Positions 8,990-19,510 of a stretch of 64,000 nt of DNA are shown here, in pieces. How positions within the stretch are numbered: the first letter of the stretch is position 1; every line of letters begins with the position of its first letter. The notes beneath the pieces are model-generated. The model saw nothing but the letters and a program-made list of their open reading frames with translations, was not told the origin of the DNA and made no database searches. Origin of the DNA: Streptomyces ochraceiscleroticus (GTDB taxonomy: Bacteria > Actinomycetota > Actinomycetes > Streptomycetales > Streptomycetaceae); assembly GCF_000720485.1 (NCBI RefSeq), contig NZ_JOAX01000030.1, positions 26,396 through 90,395 on the forward strand, read 5' to 3'. The position numbers and the translations under genes were made by a program.

Positions 8990-9160
8990 CTACCAGCGGT
9001 ACCAGCGCGCCCGGCCGCCTCCTGTGCCGGTCGAACGGAACAGGAAGCCCAGCAGCCATACGACGAGCACTGCCACCGCGATCCACCACAGTGCCTTGAG
9101 TGCGAAACCGGCGCCGAAGAGGATCAACGCGAGCAGCAGGACCAACAGGACAGGAACCAT
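8990..9160 (-). CDS. Small hydrophobic membrane protein
   Basis: 56-aa protein, almost entirely two hydrophobic segments (VPVLLVLLLALILFGAGFAL and ALWWIAVAVLVVWLLGFLF) with a basic, aromatic tail ending RARWYRW. It resembles the short 'hydrophobic protein' family common in actinobacteria, of unknown function and probably a two-TM hairpin. The start at 9160 was chosen because GGAGG sits 8 nt upstream. An ATG at 9178 (six residues longer) also has a purine-rich sequence upstream. Confidence 0.7.
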   Translation of the reverse strand: MVPVLLVLLLALILFGAGFALKALWWIAVAVLVVWLLGFLFRSTGTGGGRARWYRW

Positions 9161-9251
9161 GATGTGCACCTCCGCCATCCGGGTGCCCCTTTTGTCGCGG
9201 GTCAATCCGGGGTGCGTGAGGCCGGGGGACGCGGGGGCGTCCCCCGGTGGT

Positions 9252-10139
9252 TCAGGACGGCTCCTGCGGCCCCACGACCTTGACCGACAGGTCGTTGTCG
9301 ACCGTGAAGTACGGGCCCACGCGGACCTGTGCGCCCGGTGCCGCGATCGGCATCGCCGGATAGGTGAAGATCTGCTTCTTGTCCGGTACGTCGTCCAGGA
9401 TGCGGGAGATGCGCACCGGCTCGGCGACCTCGCCGGTCCGCACCCACAGGTCCCACCGCTCGGTGCCGGCCCGCCACTGCTCGGCCAGCGGGCCGTGCGG
9501 CAGGACGAAGGCGAAGTCCGGCCCGTCGCCGTGCAGCGGGATCGTGACCGTGTGCCCGTCCTGCCGGGCACGCGCCTCGGCGGCGGCACCGGGCTCCAGC
9601 GCGGCGCCGTAGAGCCGCCCCTGGACGGTGATGCCGTCGGGCGCCACGGTGATCTCGCCGGACTCCGCGTGCGGTCCGCGCAGCCAGCTCCGCAGTGCGA
9701 GATTGCCGTACTTGGTGGCGTACGGGATCCGGACGCCGAGCCGGCCGATGGCGGCCAGCGGGCGCCGGTCGACCAGCGACCGCAGGTCGTTGACGCCGGG
9801 CAGCAGGCGCTGCGGGTCACCGGCGTTGCCGAGGTCCGCGTAGACATTCCAGCGGCCTTCGGGCAGCGCGACCGTACTGGGCAGCACGGCCCGCAGCCGG
9901 CCCGCGCCGTTCGGTCCGAGCGGCAGCCGGATCTCGTCGGCCGGGGCCTCGCCGCCCCGCAGCCGGAGCACCAGTGCCGCGCTCCAGACCGTGCCGGTCT
10001 CCTCGCCGGCCGGGTCGGGAACGGCGATGTCGAAGGTCAGGCCGCCCGCGGAGTCCGCGATGCAGTCGGCGTGCAGGGCCGTACGTGCCGGCTGCCGGGT
10101 GCCGGCGCCGGTGGCGGGCAGTTGCATCGACGCGCTCAT
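9252..10139 (-). CDS. Protein of unknown function coupled to a glycosyltransferase
   Basis: 295-aa soluble protein. No signal peptide, TM helix or catalytic motif is recognisable. Its alternation of short polar and hydrophobic stretches suggests beta-sandwich-like repeats, with GRWNVYADLG in the middle and GRLYGAALEPG later. Similar actinobacterial proteins are often labelled 'transferase' beside glycosyltransferases, but nothing here supports a specific reaction. Its ATG overlaps the stop of the upstream glycosyltransferase (ATGA, 10136-10139), so the two are probably translationally coupled and may act on the same cell-envelope polymer. Confidence 0.75.
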   Translation of the reverse strand: MSASMQLPATGAGTRQPARTALHADCIADSAGGLTFDIAVPDPAGEETGTVWSAALVLRLRGGEAPADEIRLPLGPNGAGRLRAVLPSTVALPEGRWNVYADLGNAGDPQRLLPGVNDLRSLVDRRPLAAIGRLGVRIPYATKYGNLALRSWLRGPHAESGEITVAPDGITVQGRLYGAALEPGAAAEARARQDGHTVTIPLHGDGPDFAFVLPHGPLAEQWRAGTERWDLWVRTGEVAEPVRISRILDDVPDKKQIFTYPAMPIAAPGAQVRVGPYFTVDNDLSVKVVGPQEPS

Positions 10140-11395
10140 GCCGTCCGCACTCCTCTCAGTGCGGCGTGCGCCGCGTCCTTGGTGGCGTAGGCGCCGCTCA
10201 ACAGAGCTCCTCTGGTGCGGTGGACCGTGGCGCGCAGCGCGCCGCGCCCGCCGCCGGTGGTCAGGTCGCCGAAGAGGGCCTCGTACCGTCCCGCGATCCG
10301 TCCGGGATCGAAGCGGGCGGAGGACGCCAGGGCGGCCCGACCCATGCGCCGCCGGCGCTCGTCGTCGTTGATCAGCTCCAGCAGCGCTGCGGCAACGGCG
10401 TCCTTCTTGCCGACCGGTACCAGCCGGCCGTCCACGCCGTCGTCGATGATCTCGCCGGGACCGTGCGGGCAGTCGGTGGAGACCACCGGCAGCCCGCATC
10501 GCATCGCCTCCACAATCGTCATCCCGAACGACTCCAGGCTGGAAGTGACGGCCGCGATGGAGCCCTTGGCCCACTCCGGGTCCAGCGGGTGTGCCGGGCC
10601 CATCAGATAGACGTGGTTGTACAGCCCCAGCTCGTCGATCAGCTCCCGCAGGGACGCTTTCTCGACACCGCCGCCGTAGATCCGCAGCCGCCAGTCCGGG
10701 CGCTGTTCGACGACCGTGGCGAAGGCCCGGATCAGCAGGTCGTACCGTTTCCCCTTGGCCAGCCGACCGGCGGCGACGACCCATTTGCCGGTGCCGTCGG
10801 CGGGCCGGATTCCGGGCTCGGGCACGCTGTTGGGCACCGCTTCGATGCGTACGCCGGGCAGCCGCAGCCGCTTGCGGTAGGACCGGGCGTCCGCCTCGGT
10901 CACCGTGGTCAGCGCGTCCAGCCGCGGGTAGACCCCGCGCAACTGCCGGACGAGCGCCCTGCCGTGCGCATCGAGGGTGAGGTGCTCCTGCCCGACGCGG
11001 ACCACGCCTCGCCGGGCCTGCCGGGCGAGGTGGACGTTCAGCCCGGGGCGGGTCCCCACCACGACGTCGGCCTCCAGGGACCGCAGATGGGCCGCGATCC
11101 GCCGGTCGGTGAGCTCGCTGTACTGCCGGAAGCGGCCCTCGGCCGACGGGAAGACCCGGGCCTCACGAAGGAAGGCGGGGTCCTCCCCGTCGTAGTCGGG
11201 GCTGTCCTTGCGGAGGTCCACCAGATGCCGCAGCCTGACCCGCGCTCCGGGCTCGAAGACCGGCACATCACGATGGCGGAAAACAGACACGATCTCGACG
11301 TCGTGCTGCTCCGACAGCGTGCGGGCGAGGTTGTACGTCGTCCGGATCGTGCCGCCGATGCCGTATGCGTTGTGAATCAGGAATGAGATATGCAT
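10136..11395 (-). CDS. Family 4 glycosyltransferase
   Basis: 419-aa GT-B fold enzyme. The N-terminal acceptor domain has the glycine-rich loop NAYGIGGTIRTTYNLARTL. The C-terminal donor domain has VVAAGRLAKGKRYDLLIRAF and the conserved E-x7-E region SSLESFGMTIVEAMRCGLPVVSTDCPHGPGEII (key residues Glu in SLESFG and Glu in IVEAM). It transfers a nucleotide-sugar-derived residue; sugar and acceptor are unknown. ATG at 11395 follows a GGGGAC purine run. It is first in a two-gene unit with the coupled unknown protein. Confidence 0.88.
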   Translation of the reverse strand: MHISFLIHNAYGIGGTIRTTYNLARTLSEQHDVEIVSVFRHRDVPVFEPGARVRLRHLVDLRKDSPDYDGEDPAFLREARVFPSAEGRFRQYSELTDRRIAAHLRSLEADVVVGTRPGLNVHLARQARRGVVRVGQEHLTLDAHGRALVRQLRGVYPRLDALTTVTEADARSYRKRLRLPGVRIEAVPNSVPEPGIRPADGTGKWVVAAGRLAKGKRYDLLIRAFATVVEQRPDWRLRIYGGGVEKASLRELIDELGLYNHVYLMGPAHPLDPEWAKGSIAAVTSSLESFGMTIVEAMRCGLPVVSTDCPHGPGEIIDDGVDGRLVPVGKKDAVAAALLELINDDERRRRMGRAALASSARFDPGRIAGRYEALFGDLTTGGGRGALRATVHRTRGALLSGAYATKDAAHAALRGVRTA

Positions 11396-11559
11396 CCGTC
11401 CCCGTATCCCATGGTTTTCGCGCGAACGTGGTCTGCCGTCCGCCTACCAAACGGTGAGACCGCAGTGGGAGGTTTCGGGTTGGGTCCTTTCGCTATTTTG
11501 TTCCGGAAACGTGAGCAAATCGGTAGCCGGAAGCCGGAACTCCGAGCCACCGAACCGCA

Positions 11560-12135
<576 letters not shown>

Positions 12136-12273
12136 CTAGCGGCGGTCCGCCGGACCGGCCGCGCGGCACGCGCCCGAAGGCCCGTGCCCCACCCGGTCGG
12201 GTGACCGGGCGGGGCACGCCGCCACTGCGGCACCGCGGGGACGGGGGACGCGCGGACCGTGGCGGCCGGGGGG

Positions 12274-13062
<789 letters not shown>

Positions 13063-13110
13063 TCATGGACGGCGGGCGTCCCCGGGCGGTGCTCGGTGCA
13101 CACGGCCGCT

Positions 13111-13214
13111 GAATGTAGGAACCCCGGGGGCCCGGCCACAACCAATCCACTGTCGAGGCAGGCCAGTCGTGCGTTACTAAAGGTACCGACGAGTTCCGGT
13201 CACCCCCTACATTC
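13111..13214. repeat. 9-bp inverted repeat GAATGTAGG / CCTACATTC
   Basis: GAATGTAGG at 13111-13119 and its exact complement CCTACATTC at 13206-13214 flank about 86 bp in the rpf divergent leader. It could be a long-range RNA stem or two half-sites for a DNA-binding protein. Confidence 0.5.
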
Positions 13215-13454
13215 CGGGATATCGGGATTTGTCGGCCCGACGATCTCCCGGCCTGTGAGCCACCTCACCCGAATCCGAAACGTGGCTCGCACACGCGGTG
13301 GCGGGGAGTGACGGCTTCCGGCGCGGCGCTCACGGTGTGCGCCGATCGGTTCGATTCCGTTCGCGCCCGCGCGTGACTCCTGCCACAGATCGCCCGTTGT
13401 CTTTTTACACGCCGGGATCCGCCCGGCAGCCGCACACAGATCGAGGAGTCAGCC

Positions 13455-14270
13455 GTGCCCCGCATGCTCGACGTCAGTGCCGACGTCCGCGCCGAGATCG
13501 GCGACGAGGAGGCCGACCGCCTGCTGGCCGGCGACAACGCCCCCGGCGCTTACGACTGCACCTCCTGCCGCACCCCGGGCGACAGCGAACAGGAGCCCAC
13601 CAGCACCGTCCTGTTCATCGGCGAGGAGACCGCCGTCCTGGCGTTCGCCCACGCCACGTGCATCCCCTCCCAGGTCGTCACGGTGGCCGAGGAGCAGCTC
13701 AAGGGTGCCGTCCGCTCCATCATCGGCGAGGCCCCCGCCGATGCCCCGACGGGCCCGCCCGCGCCGCGCTCCGCCGACGGACCGGCGCCGGCCCCGCGCC
13801 AGGCGACCCTCGGGGTGACCTGCGGCCTGGTCCTGGTCGAGGGCGATCTGCGGCCCGCGCTCGTGGTGGAGCCGAGCGGCCCGATCGCCCGCCCCGGCTC
13901 GGTCGGTCTCGACGACGACTTCCTGCCGCTGCTGCGGGAGCAGGGCTTCCACCCGGTCGCGGACATGGCCGTGCTGCCGGCCGGCGGGACGGGCTGGTCC
14001 GTGCTGCTCGCCATGGGCCAGCTCCACGCCGTGCTCCAGGACAGCGGCGAGAGCGGCGGTCAGAACGCCTGGTGGAAGGCGCACCAGCCGCTCCCGGTCT
14101 CCGACGGCTGGCGCGCCGCGGTCAACAAGTCCCGGACGGTGGTGGTGTACGCGGCGCCGCACGGCTCGATCGGCCAGCAGCCGCGCGAGGACCTGATGCG
14201 CGACGCGCTGGAGAAGGCCGCGGCGCAGGGACAGTTGGTCGCCATGTCCATGCCGCTGGCCGGCACCTGA
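13455..14270 (+). CDS. Conserved hypothetical protein with N-terminal CxxC
   Basis: 271-aa soluble protein with no recognised catalytic domain. It has an early YDCTSCRTPG motif (about residues 34-43) and a later HATC, which together could bind one metal ion. A Pro/Ala-rich linker is near residue 105, and a C-terminal half resembles a conserved actinobacterial 'hypothetical' domain. GTG at 13455 follows GAGGAG at 7-8 nt. It is followed by a strong terminator and appears monocistronic, divergent from the rpf gene. Confidence 0.78.
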   Translation: MPRMLDVSADVRAEIGDEEADRLLAGDNAPGAYDCTSCRTPGDSEQEPTSTVLFIGEETAVLAFAHATCIPSQVVTVAEEQLKGAVRSIIGEAPADAPTGPPAPRSADGPAPAPRQATLGVTCGLVLVEGDLRPALVVEPSGPIARPGSVGLDDDFLPLLREQGFHPVADMAVLPAGGTGWSVLLAMGQLHAVLQDSGESGGQNAWWKAHQPLPVSDGWRAAVNKSRTVVVYAAPHGSIGQQPREDLMRDALEKAAAQGQLVAMSMPLAGT

Positions 14271-14289
14271 GCCGTCGTCCGGCGGGCCC

Positions 14290-14327
14290 ACGGGCGGCCG
14301 TTCCCCACGAGGGGGGCGGCCGCCCGT
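14290..14327 (+). terminator. Terminator after the hypothetical gene
   Basis: An 11-bp perfect GC stem (arms 14290-14300 and 14317-14327) extends inward through G-T and C-G pairs to a 4-nt loop. Confidence 0.75.
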
Positions 14328-14478
14328 CCGCGTACGGATGTCCGAGGCGTCACGCGCAGGCGGCGCGGGCCCTGCGGCTGCGGGCCTCGGGACTCCGCGG
14401 AAGTGGGCGTATGCCCGCGATCAACCGATTCGCCACCAAAGGCCGCATCCCGCGAGGCTCCGGGTCGTTGGCACAGAC

Positions 14479-14814
14479 GTGCACCCATACGACCCGTCCC
14501 CCCGCGCCCCGTTCCACTCCATCCCCGGCATGCGCCCGTCGTACGAGCCCGCCGCGCACCACACCGAGCGTGGTTCGGCCACGCCGATCTACGACGCGCT
14601 CTACGCCGAGTACCGCCGCTCCTTCCGGGCCCTGCCCGGGGACCGCACGGGCGAGGACGAGCTGAGTCCGGAGGTCATGCGGCGGATCTGGCGGCGCACC
14701 ACGCCCGCGGCGGCCGGCCGCCGCGAGGTGCCGCTGCCCCCGCAGCACTCCCGGGGCCACGCCCCGGCCGCGCTGCCTCCGGCGCCGCGCGACAACCGCC
14801 CGTACCGCCACTGA
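14479..14814 (+). CDS. Small hypothetical protein
   Basis: 111-aa basic, Pro/Arg-rich protein with one well-ordered looking segment, PIYDALYAEYRRSFRALPGDRTGEDEL, seen in other streptomycete hypotheticals (core YDALYAEYRRSFRALPGDR). Remaining sequence is probably disordered. No known domain. The start is uncertain: GTG at 14479 gives HPYDPSPRAPFHSIPG before an internal ATG at 14530, and codon bias favours including that part. Neither has a clear ribosome site. Confidence 0.6.
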   Translation: MHPYDPSPRAPFHSIPGMRPSYEPAAHHTERGSATPIYDALYAEYRRSFRALPGDRTGEDELSPEVMRRIWRRTTPAAAGRREVPLPPQHSRGHAPAALPPAPRDNRPYRH

Positions 14815-14824
14815 GTACGCGAAA

Positions 14825-14860
14825 GGGCCCGCCCGCACCGCATCCGGTGCGAGCGGGCCC
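14825..14860. terminator. Bidirectional terminator between the hypothetical gene and der
   Basis: Stem arms 14825-14840 and 14845-14860 pair with one mismatch around a 4-nt loop, between converging genes. Confidence 0.8.
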
Positions 14861-14897
14861 GTCCCGCCGCTGCTGAGGGCCTGTGCCCAAGCAGGCG

Positions 14898-16367
14898 TTA
14901 CTTCTTCCGGCCGCGCTTCTCGCGGACCCGCACCGAGATGTGGATCGGGGTCCCGTCGAAGCCGAACTCCTCACGCAGCCGGCGCTCGACGAAGCGGCGG
15001 TAGCCGGCCTCCAGGAAGCCGGAGGCGAAGAGCACGAACCGGGGCGGCTTGGTGCCGGCCTGCGTGCCGAAGAGGATGCGCGGCTGCTTGCCGCCGCGCA
15101 CCGGGTGCGGGTGGGAGGCCACGATCTCGCCGAGGAACGCGTTCAGGCGGCCGGTCGGCACCCGGGTCTCCCAGCCGGCGATCGCGGTCTCGATGGCCGG
15201 CACGAGCTTCTCCATGTGCCGTCCGGTACGCGCCGAGACGTTCACGCGCATCGCCCACGGGATCTGCACGAGGTCGCGCTCGATCTCCCGCTCCAGGTAG
15301 AAGCGGCGCTCCTCGTCGAGCTGGTCCCACTTGTTGTACGCGATGACCAGCGCGCGGCCCGCCTCGACGGCCATGGTGATGATCCGCTGGTCCTGCACGC
15401 TGATCGACTCGCTCGCGTCGATCAGGACGACCGCGACCTCGGCCTTCTCCACGGCGGCGGCCGTGCGGAGCGAGGCGTAGTAGTCGGCGCCCTCCTGGAG
15501 GTGGACGCGCTTGCGGATGCCCGCGGTGTCCACGAACTTCCAGGTCTTGCCGCCCAGCTCGATCAGCTCGTCGACCGGGTCGCGGGTGGTGCCGGCCATC
15601 TCGTTGACGACCACCCGCTCCTCGCCGGCGACCTTGTTCAGCAGGGAGGACTTGCCGACGTTCGGGCGGCCGATGAGCGCGATGCGGCGTGGCCCGCCCA
15701 TGGCGGAGCCGAAGGTCTGCTGCGGCGCCTCGGGCAGCGCGTCCAGCGCGGCGTCCAGCAGGTCGCCGGTGCCACGGCCGTGCAGGGCCGAGACCGGGTA
15801 GGGCTCGCCGAGGCCGAGCGACCACAGCATGGCCGCGTCCGCCTCGCCGGAGGGGCCGTCGACCTTGTTGGCGCACAGCACGACCGGCTTGCCGGCCCGG
15901 CGCAGCAGCTTCACGACGGCCTCGTCGGTGTCGGTCGCGCCGACCTTGGCGTCCACGACGAAGACCACCGCGTCGGCGGCCTCGATCGCGAACTCCGCCT
16001 GGGCCGCGACGGACGCGTCGATGCCGAGCACGTCCTGCTCCCAGCCGCCGGTGTCGACGACCTTGAAGCGGCGGCCGTTCCAGTCCGCCTCGTAGGTGAC
16101 GCGGTCACGGGTGACGCCCGGCTTGTCCTCGACCACGGCCTCGCGGCGGCCGATGAAGCGGTTCACGAGAGTCGACTTGCCGACATTCGGGCGGCCGACG
16201 ACGGCGAGGACGGGCAGCGGGCCGTGCCCGGCCGCCGCGATGTCGCCCTCGACCTCGGCCAGGTCGAAGCCCTCCTGCGCGGCGAGCTCCATGAACTCCG
16301 CGTACTCGGCGTCGCCCAGCGCGCCGTGCTCGACGTGCTCGTCGCCGGTGGGGATCTGGTCGTTCAT
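14898..16367 (-). CDS. der: Ribosome biogenesis GTPase Der (EngA)
   Basis: 489-aa double-GTPase needed for 50S ribosome assembly. A roughly 50-residue acidic actinobacterial extension precedes G domain 1 (GRPNVGKST at about 58-66), then G domain 2 (GRPNVGKSS near residue 232), each with DxxG and NKxD motifs (for example NKVDGPSG and NKWDQLD). A KH-like C-terminal domain ends in [10 protein letters not shown]. The ATG at 16367 is the only start giving the normal N-terminus. It is the last gene of the aroH-tyrA-cmk-plsC-der unit, with an 80-bp gap after plsC. Confidence 0.96.
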   Translation of the reverse strand: MNDQIPTGDEHVEHGALGDAEYAEFMELAAQEGFDLAEVEGDIAAAGHGPLPVLAVVGRPNVGKSTLVNRFIGRREAVVEDKPGVTRDRVTYEADWNGRRFKVVDTGGWEQDVLGIDASVAAQAEFAIEAADAVVFVVDAKVGATDTDEAVVKLLRRAGKPVVLCANKVDGPSGEADAAMLWSLGLGEPYPVSALHGRGTGDLLDAALDALPEAPQQTFGSAMGGPRRIALIGRPNVGKSSLLNKVAGEERVVVNEMAGTTRDPVDELIELGGKTWKFVDTAGIRKRVHLQEGADYYASLRTAAAVEKAEVAVVLIDASESISVQDQRIITMAVEAGRALVIAYNKWDQLDEERRFYLEREIERDLVQIPWAMRVNVSARTGRHMEKLVPAIETAIAGWETRVPTGRLNAFLGEIVASHPHPVRGGKQPRILFGTQAGTKPPRFVLFASGFLEAGYRRFVERRLREEFGFDGTPIHISVRVREKRGRKK

Positions 16368-16447
16368 GAAGTCCGTTCCTCGTTCTGCGTGGTCGATGGG
16401 CCGTGTCGGCCGCGTCACCGGCCTTCGTACGGCCGGTGGGTGCGGCT

Positions 16448-17104
16448 TCAGCGGCCGGTGAAGCGCCTGGCCTCGGTCAGGTGGGCGGTCAGCCGCTCCT
16501 GGATGCGTACGGTCGCCTCGTCCAGCGCCTTCCGCGTCCGCCGCCCGCTGCCGTCCCCGGCCTGGAAAGCGTCGCCGAAAACAACGTCGACGCGGCCGCG
16601 CAGCGGCGGCAGCGCCGGTATCGCGCGGCTCGCCCGCTCCGCGCTGCCGAGCACCGCGACCGGCACGATCGGCGCCCCCGAGCGTACGGCGAAATACGCC
16701 AGCCCGGCGCGGAGCGACGCGAAGTCGCCCTCGCCGCGGGTGCCCTCCGGGAAGATCCCGAGGACGCCACCGCGCTCCAGGACGCCCAGCGCGTCGGTGA
16801 CCGCGGTCCGGTCGGTGCCCGTCCGGTCGACCTTGAGCTGCCCGATGCCGCGCAGGAAGGGGTCCAGCGGCCCGGCGAAGGCTTCCTTCTTGACCAGGAA
16901 GTGCACCGGCCGGGGCGCGGTGCCCATGATCATGGGCCCGTCGACGTTGTGGGCGTGGTTGCCCGCGAGGATCACCGGGCCCGCCGACGGCACCCGCCAG
17001 GAGCCCAGCACCCGCGGCCGCCACAGCCCGTACATCAGGCCGATGCCGATCCGCCGCCCGATCGCGGCACCGCCGGCGCTCGGCAGCCGGTCGGAGTCGG
17101 TCAC
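16448..17104 (-). CDS. 1-acyl-sn-glycerol-3-phosphate acyltransferase (PlsC family)
   Basis: 218-aa membrane-associated acyltransferase that would acylate lysophosphatidic acid (or a related acceptor) in phospholipid synthesis. It has NHAHNVDG (H-x4-D catalytic motif, His50 and Asp55) and [11 protein letters not shown] (phosphate-binding motif). The GTG start overlaps the stop of cmk as GTGA (17101-17104), indicating translational coupling. Length is normal for the family. Confidence 0.9.
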   Translation of the reverse strand: MTDSDRLPSAGGAAIGRRIGIGLMYGLWRPRVLGSWRVPSAGPVILAGNHAHNVDGPMIMGTAPRPVHFLVKKEAFAGPLDPFLRGIGQLKVDRTGTDRTAVTDALGVLERGGVLGIFPEGTRGEGDFASLRAGLAYFAVRSGAPIVPVAVLGSAERASRAIPALPPLRGRVDVVFGDAFQAGDGSGRRTRKALDEATVRIQERLTAHLTEARRFTGR

Positions 17105-17814
17105 GCGGCGCTCTTCTCCGCGATCTTCGCCTCGATGAGGGTGACCACGCACTCGATGACCTGCTCCAGGGTCAGGTCTGTGGTGTCCACCTCGACCGCG
17201 TCGTCGGCCTTGGCCAGCGGCGAGGTCTTGCGGGAGGAGTCGGCGGCGTCGCGCTTGATCAGCGCCTCGCGGGTGGCGGCCAGGTCGGTGGCCTCCTTGC
17301 CCTTGAGCTCACCGCTGCGCCGGGCGGCACGCGCCTCGGGCGAGGCGGTGAGGAAGATCTTCAGGTCGGCGTCGGGCAGAACGGTCGTACCGATGTCCCG
17401 GCCCTCGACGACGATGCCGCGCTCGGCGGAGCCGGCGATGGTCCGCTGCAGGTCCGTGATCAGGCTGCGCACCTCGGGGACGGCGCTGACGGCGCTGACC
17501 GCGGAGGTGACCTCCTTCGTACGGATCGGACCGGCGGCGTCCTGGCCGTCGACCGTGATCGTCGGCGCCGACGGGTCGGTGCCGGAGACGATCGCGGGCT
17601 TGGCGGCGGCCGTGGCGATGGCGGTCGGGTCCTGGATGTCGACGCCGTTGGACAGCATCCACCAGGTGATCGCGCGGTACTGGGCACCGGTGTCCAGGTA
17701 GCTCAGCGCCAGCTTGGCGGCGACCGCCTTGGACGTGCTGGACTTGCCCGTGCCGGAGGGGCCGTCGATGGCGACAATCACTGCTGCCGGGGCGGTCCGG
17801 GCGGCGGTTTCCAC
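17101..17814 (-). CDS. cmk: Cytidylate kinase
   Basis: 237-aa (d)CMP kinase: phosphorylates CMP/dCMP with ATP. P-loop GPSGTGKSS near residue 18, [13 protein letters not shown] (nucleoside monophosphate site), [19 protein letters not shown] and a LID-region RRSGEL. GTG at 17814 was chosen because AAGGAAAGG lies about 12 nt upstream and the length then fits the family; earlier in-frame codons add a non-conserved stretch. Co-transcribed with tyrA upstream (156-bp gap) and plsC downstream (overlap). Confidence 0.93.
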   Translation of the reverse strand: METAARTAPAAVIVAIDGPSGTGKSSTSKAVAAKLALSYLDTGAQYRAITWWMLSNGVDIQDPTAIATAAAKPAIVSGTDPSAPTITVDGQDAAGPIRTKEVTSAVSAVSAVPEVRSLITDLQRTIAGSAERGIVVEGRDIGTTVLPDADLKIFLTASPEARAARRSGELKGKEATDLAATREALIKRDAADSSRKTSPLAKADDAVEVDTTDLTLEQVIECVVTLIEAKIAEKSAA

Positions 17815-17970
17815 GGTGACGAACACCTTTCCTTGTGCACGGGGCGGGGATCCTGCGGCCGAATGGGCCTCGGACAAGGTTACCGGGTACACGCAGACAC
17901 GTTTTCCCCCCAGGGGCGTGGGGGGTTTGTGACGCTTGCCGCGGCGCGTCCTCGGCTCTTCCCTCGGCCC

Positions 17971-19056
17971 CTACTGACGGATGGACCAGCCGCGCTCGCG
18001 CAGCGCCGCGGTGAGCGCGGGCGCCGCCGTGGGCTCGACCGTGAGCTGGATGAAGCCCGCCTGCTGGCCGGTCGCGTGCTCGATGCGGACGTCCTCGATG
18101 TTGACGCCCGCCTGCCCGGCGTCGGCGAAGATCCGCGCCAGCTCGCCCGGCTGGTCGCCGATGTGCACGGCCACGATCTCGTACGCGGCGGGAGCGGCGC
18201 CGTGCTTGCCCGGCACCCGCTCGCGGCCCGCGTTGCCGCGCCGCAGCACGTCCTCGATGCCGCCGGCGCCCGCGCCGCGCTTGGCCTCGTCGGCGGACTG
18301 CAGCCCGCGCAGCGCCTGCACGGTCTCGTCCAGGTCGGCCGCGATCTCGGAGAGCACGTCGGCGACCGGTCCCGGATTCGCCGAGAGGATGTCGATCCAC
18401 ATGGCGGGGTCCGAGGCGGCGATCCGGGTCACATCGCGGATGCCCTGGCCGCACAGCCGTACGGCGGTCTCGTCGGCGCCCCGCAGCCGCGCCGCGACCA
18501 TGCTGGAGACGAGCTGGGGCGTGTGGCTGACCAGGGCGACCGCGCGGTCGTGCGCGTCGGCGTCCATGACGACCGGGACGGCCCGGCACAGCGCGACCAG
18601 CTCCAGCGCGAGGTTGAGCACCTCGGTGTCGCCGTCACGGGTCGGCGTGAGCACCCACGGCCGGCCCTCGAAGAGGTCGGCGGTCGCGGCCAGCGGCCCG
18701 GACCGCTCCTTGCCGGCCATGGGGTGCGTACCGATGTACGGCGTGAGGTCCAGGCCGAGCGACTCCAGCTCGCGCCGGGGTCCGGCCTTGACGCTGGCCA
18801 CGTCCAGGTACGCGCGGGCCACGCCGCGCCGCATCGCGTCCGCCAGCGCCGCCGCGACGTGCGCGGGCGGCACCGCGACGATCGCGAGGTCGACCGGGCC
18901 CTCGGGCTCCTCCACGGTCCCCGCGCCGAGCGCCGCCGCCGTACGGGCCTGCGCCGCGTCGTGGTCGGCGAGGTGCACCCGCACGCCGCGGGCGCTCAGG
19001 GCCAGCGCGGCGGAGGTGCCGATCAGGCCCGTGCCGATGACGATCGCGGTCCTCAC
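17971..19056 (-). CDS. tyrA: Prephenate dehydrogenase with ACT domain
   Basis: 361-aa NAD(P)-dependent enzyme of tyrosine biosynthesis (prephenate or arogenate oxidation). The N-terminal Rossmann motif is TAIVIGTGLIGTS, the catalytic-domain motif is YIGTHPMAGKERSGP, with HTPQLVSSMVAARL further on. A C-terminal ACT domain (about residues 285-355, VAVHIGDQPGELARIFADAG) is probably for feedback control by an aromatic amino acid. The GTG start overlaps the aroH stop (GTGA, 19053-19056), tying it to chorismate mutase, the preceding pathway step. Confidence 0.94.
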   Translation of the reverse strand: MRTAIVIGTGLIGTSAALALSARGVRVHLADHDAAQARTAAALGAGTVEEPEGPVDLAIVAVPPAHVAAALADAMRRGVARAYLDVASVKAGPRRELESLGLDLTPYIGTHPMAGKERSGPLAATADLFEGRPWVLTPTRDGDTEVLNLALELVALCRAVPVVMDADAHDRAVALVSHTPQLVSSMVAARLRGADETAVRLCGQGIRDVTRIAASDPAMWIDILSANPGPVADVLSEIAADLDETVQALRGLQSADEAKRGAGAGGIEDVLRRGNAGRERVPGKHGAAPAAYEIVAVHIGDQPGELARIFADAGQAGVNIEDVRIEHATGQQAGFIQLTVEPTAAPALTAALRERGWSIRQ

Positions 19057-19415
19057 TGCGCGATGTCCTTCCGCAGCGCGCCGGCCGCGCCCAGGTAGAC
19101 ATGCGCGATCTCCGCCTTGGGGAGGTCGCTCTCCACGTGCGCCAGGATCCGCACCACGCGGGGCATGGCCCCGGCGATGTCCAGCTCCTGGGCGCAGATC
19201 AGCGGGACGTCGGTGATGCCCAGCTTGCGGGCCGCGACGGCGGGGAAGTCGCTGTGCAGATCGGGCGTGGCCGTGAACCACACGCTGATCAGGTCGTCCG
19301 GCACGAGACTGTTGCGCTCCAGGATGGCGGTCAGCAGCTCGGACACCTGCTCATGCATGTGCTCCGCTTCGTCCCGCTCGAGCTGAACGGCCCCTCGGAC
19401 CGCACGTACCGCCAC
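19053..19415 (-). CDS. aroH: Chorismate mutase, AroH class
   Basis: 120-aa monofunctional chorismate mutase (chorismate to prephenate) with the Bacillus-type trimeric AroH signature: VRAVRGAVQLERDEAEHM at the N-terminus, ISVWFTATPDLHSDFPA, and a C-terminal IAHVYLGAAGALRKD. The Arg near the N-terminus, the Glu in CAQELDI and the Arg/Tyr near the C-terminus fit the active site. GTG at 19415 follows GAGGAG at 6 nt, better than the ATG at 19439. Forms an overlapping pair with tyrA. Confidence 0.93.
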   Translation of the reverse strand: MAVRAVRGAVQLERDEAEHMHEQVSELLTAILERNSLVPDDLISVWFTATPDLHSDFPAVAARKLGITDVPLICAQELDIAGAMPRVVRILAHVESDLPKAEIAHVYLGAAGALRKDIAQ

Positions 19416-19510
19416 GTTGTGCTCCTCGTACTCGTACATCCACCGACCTGATCAGCGTATCGAGCCCCGCTGACAGTCGCCGTGCGCGCCCGCCCTGCGA
19501 GACGGCCGTC

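Noticed and set aside
13345..13375. tRNA-like T-arm (GGTTCGATTCC)
   Set aside because: No acceptor stem, anticodon arm or CCA end could be matched around it.
14883..17138. 751-codon plus-strand frame over der and plsC
   Set aside because: Antisense to unmistakable der and plsC; no conserved domain.
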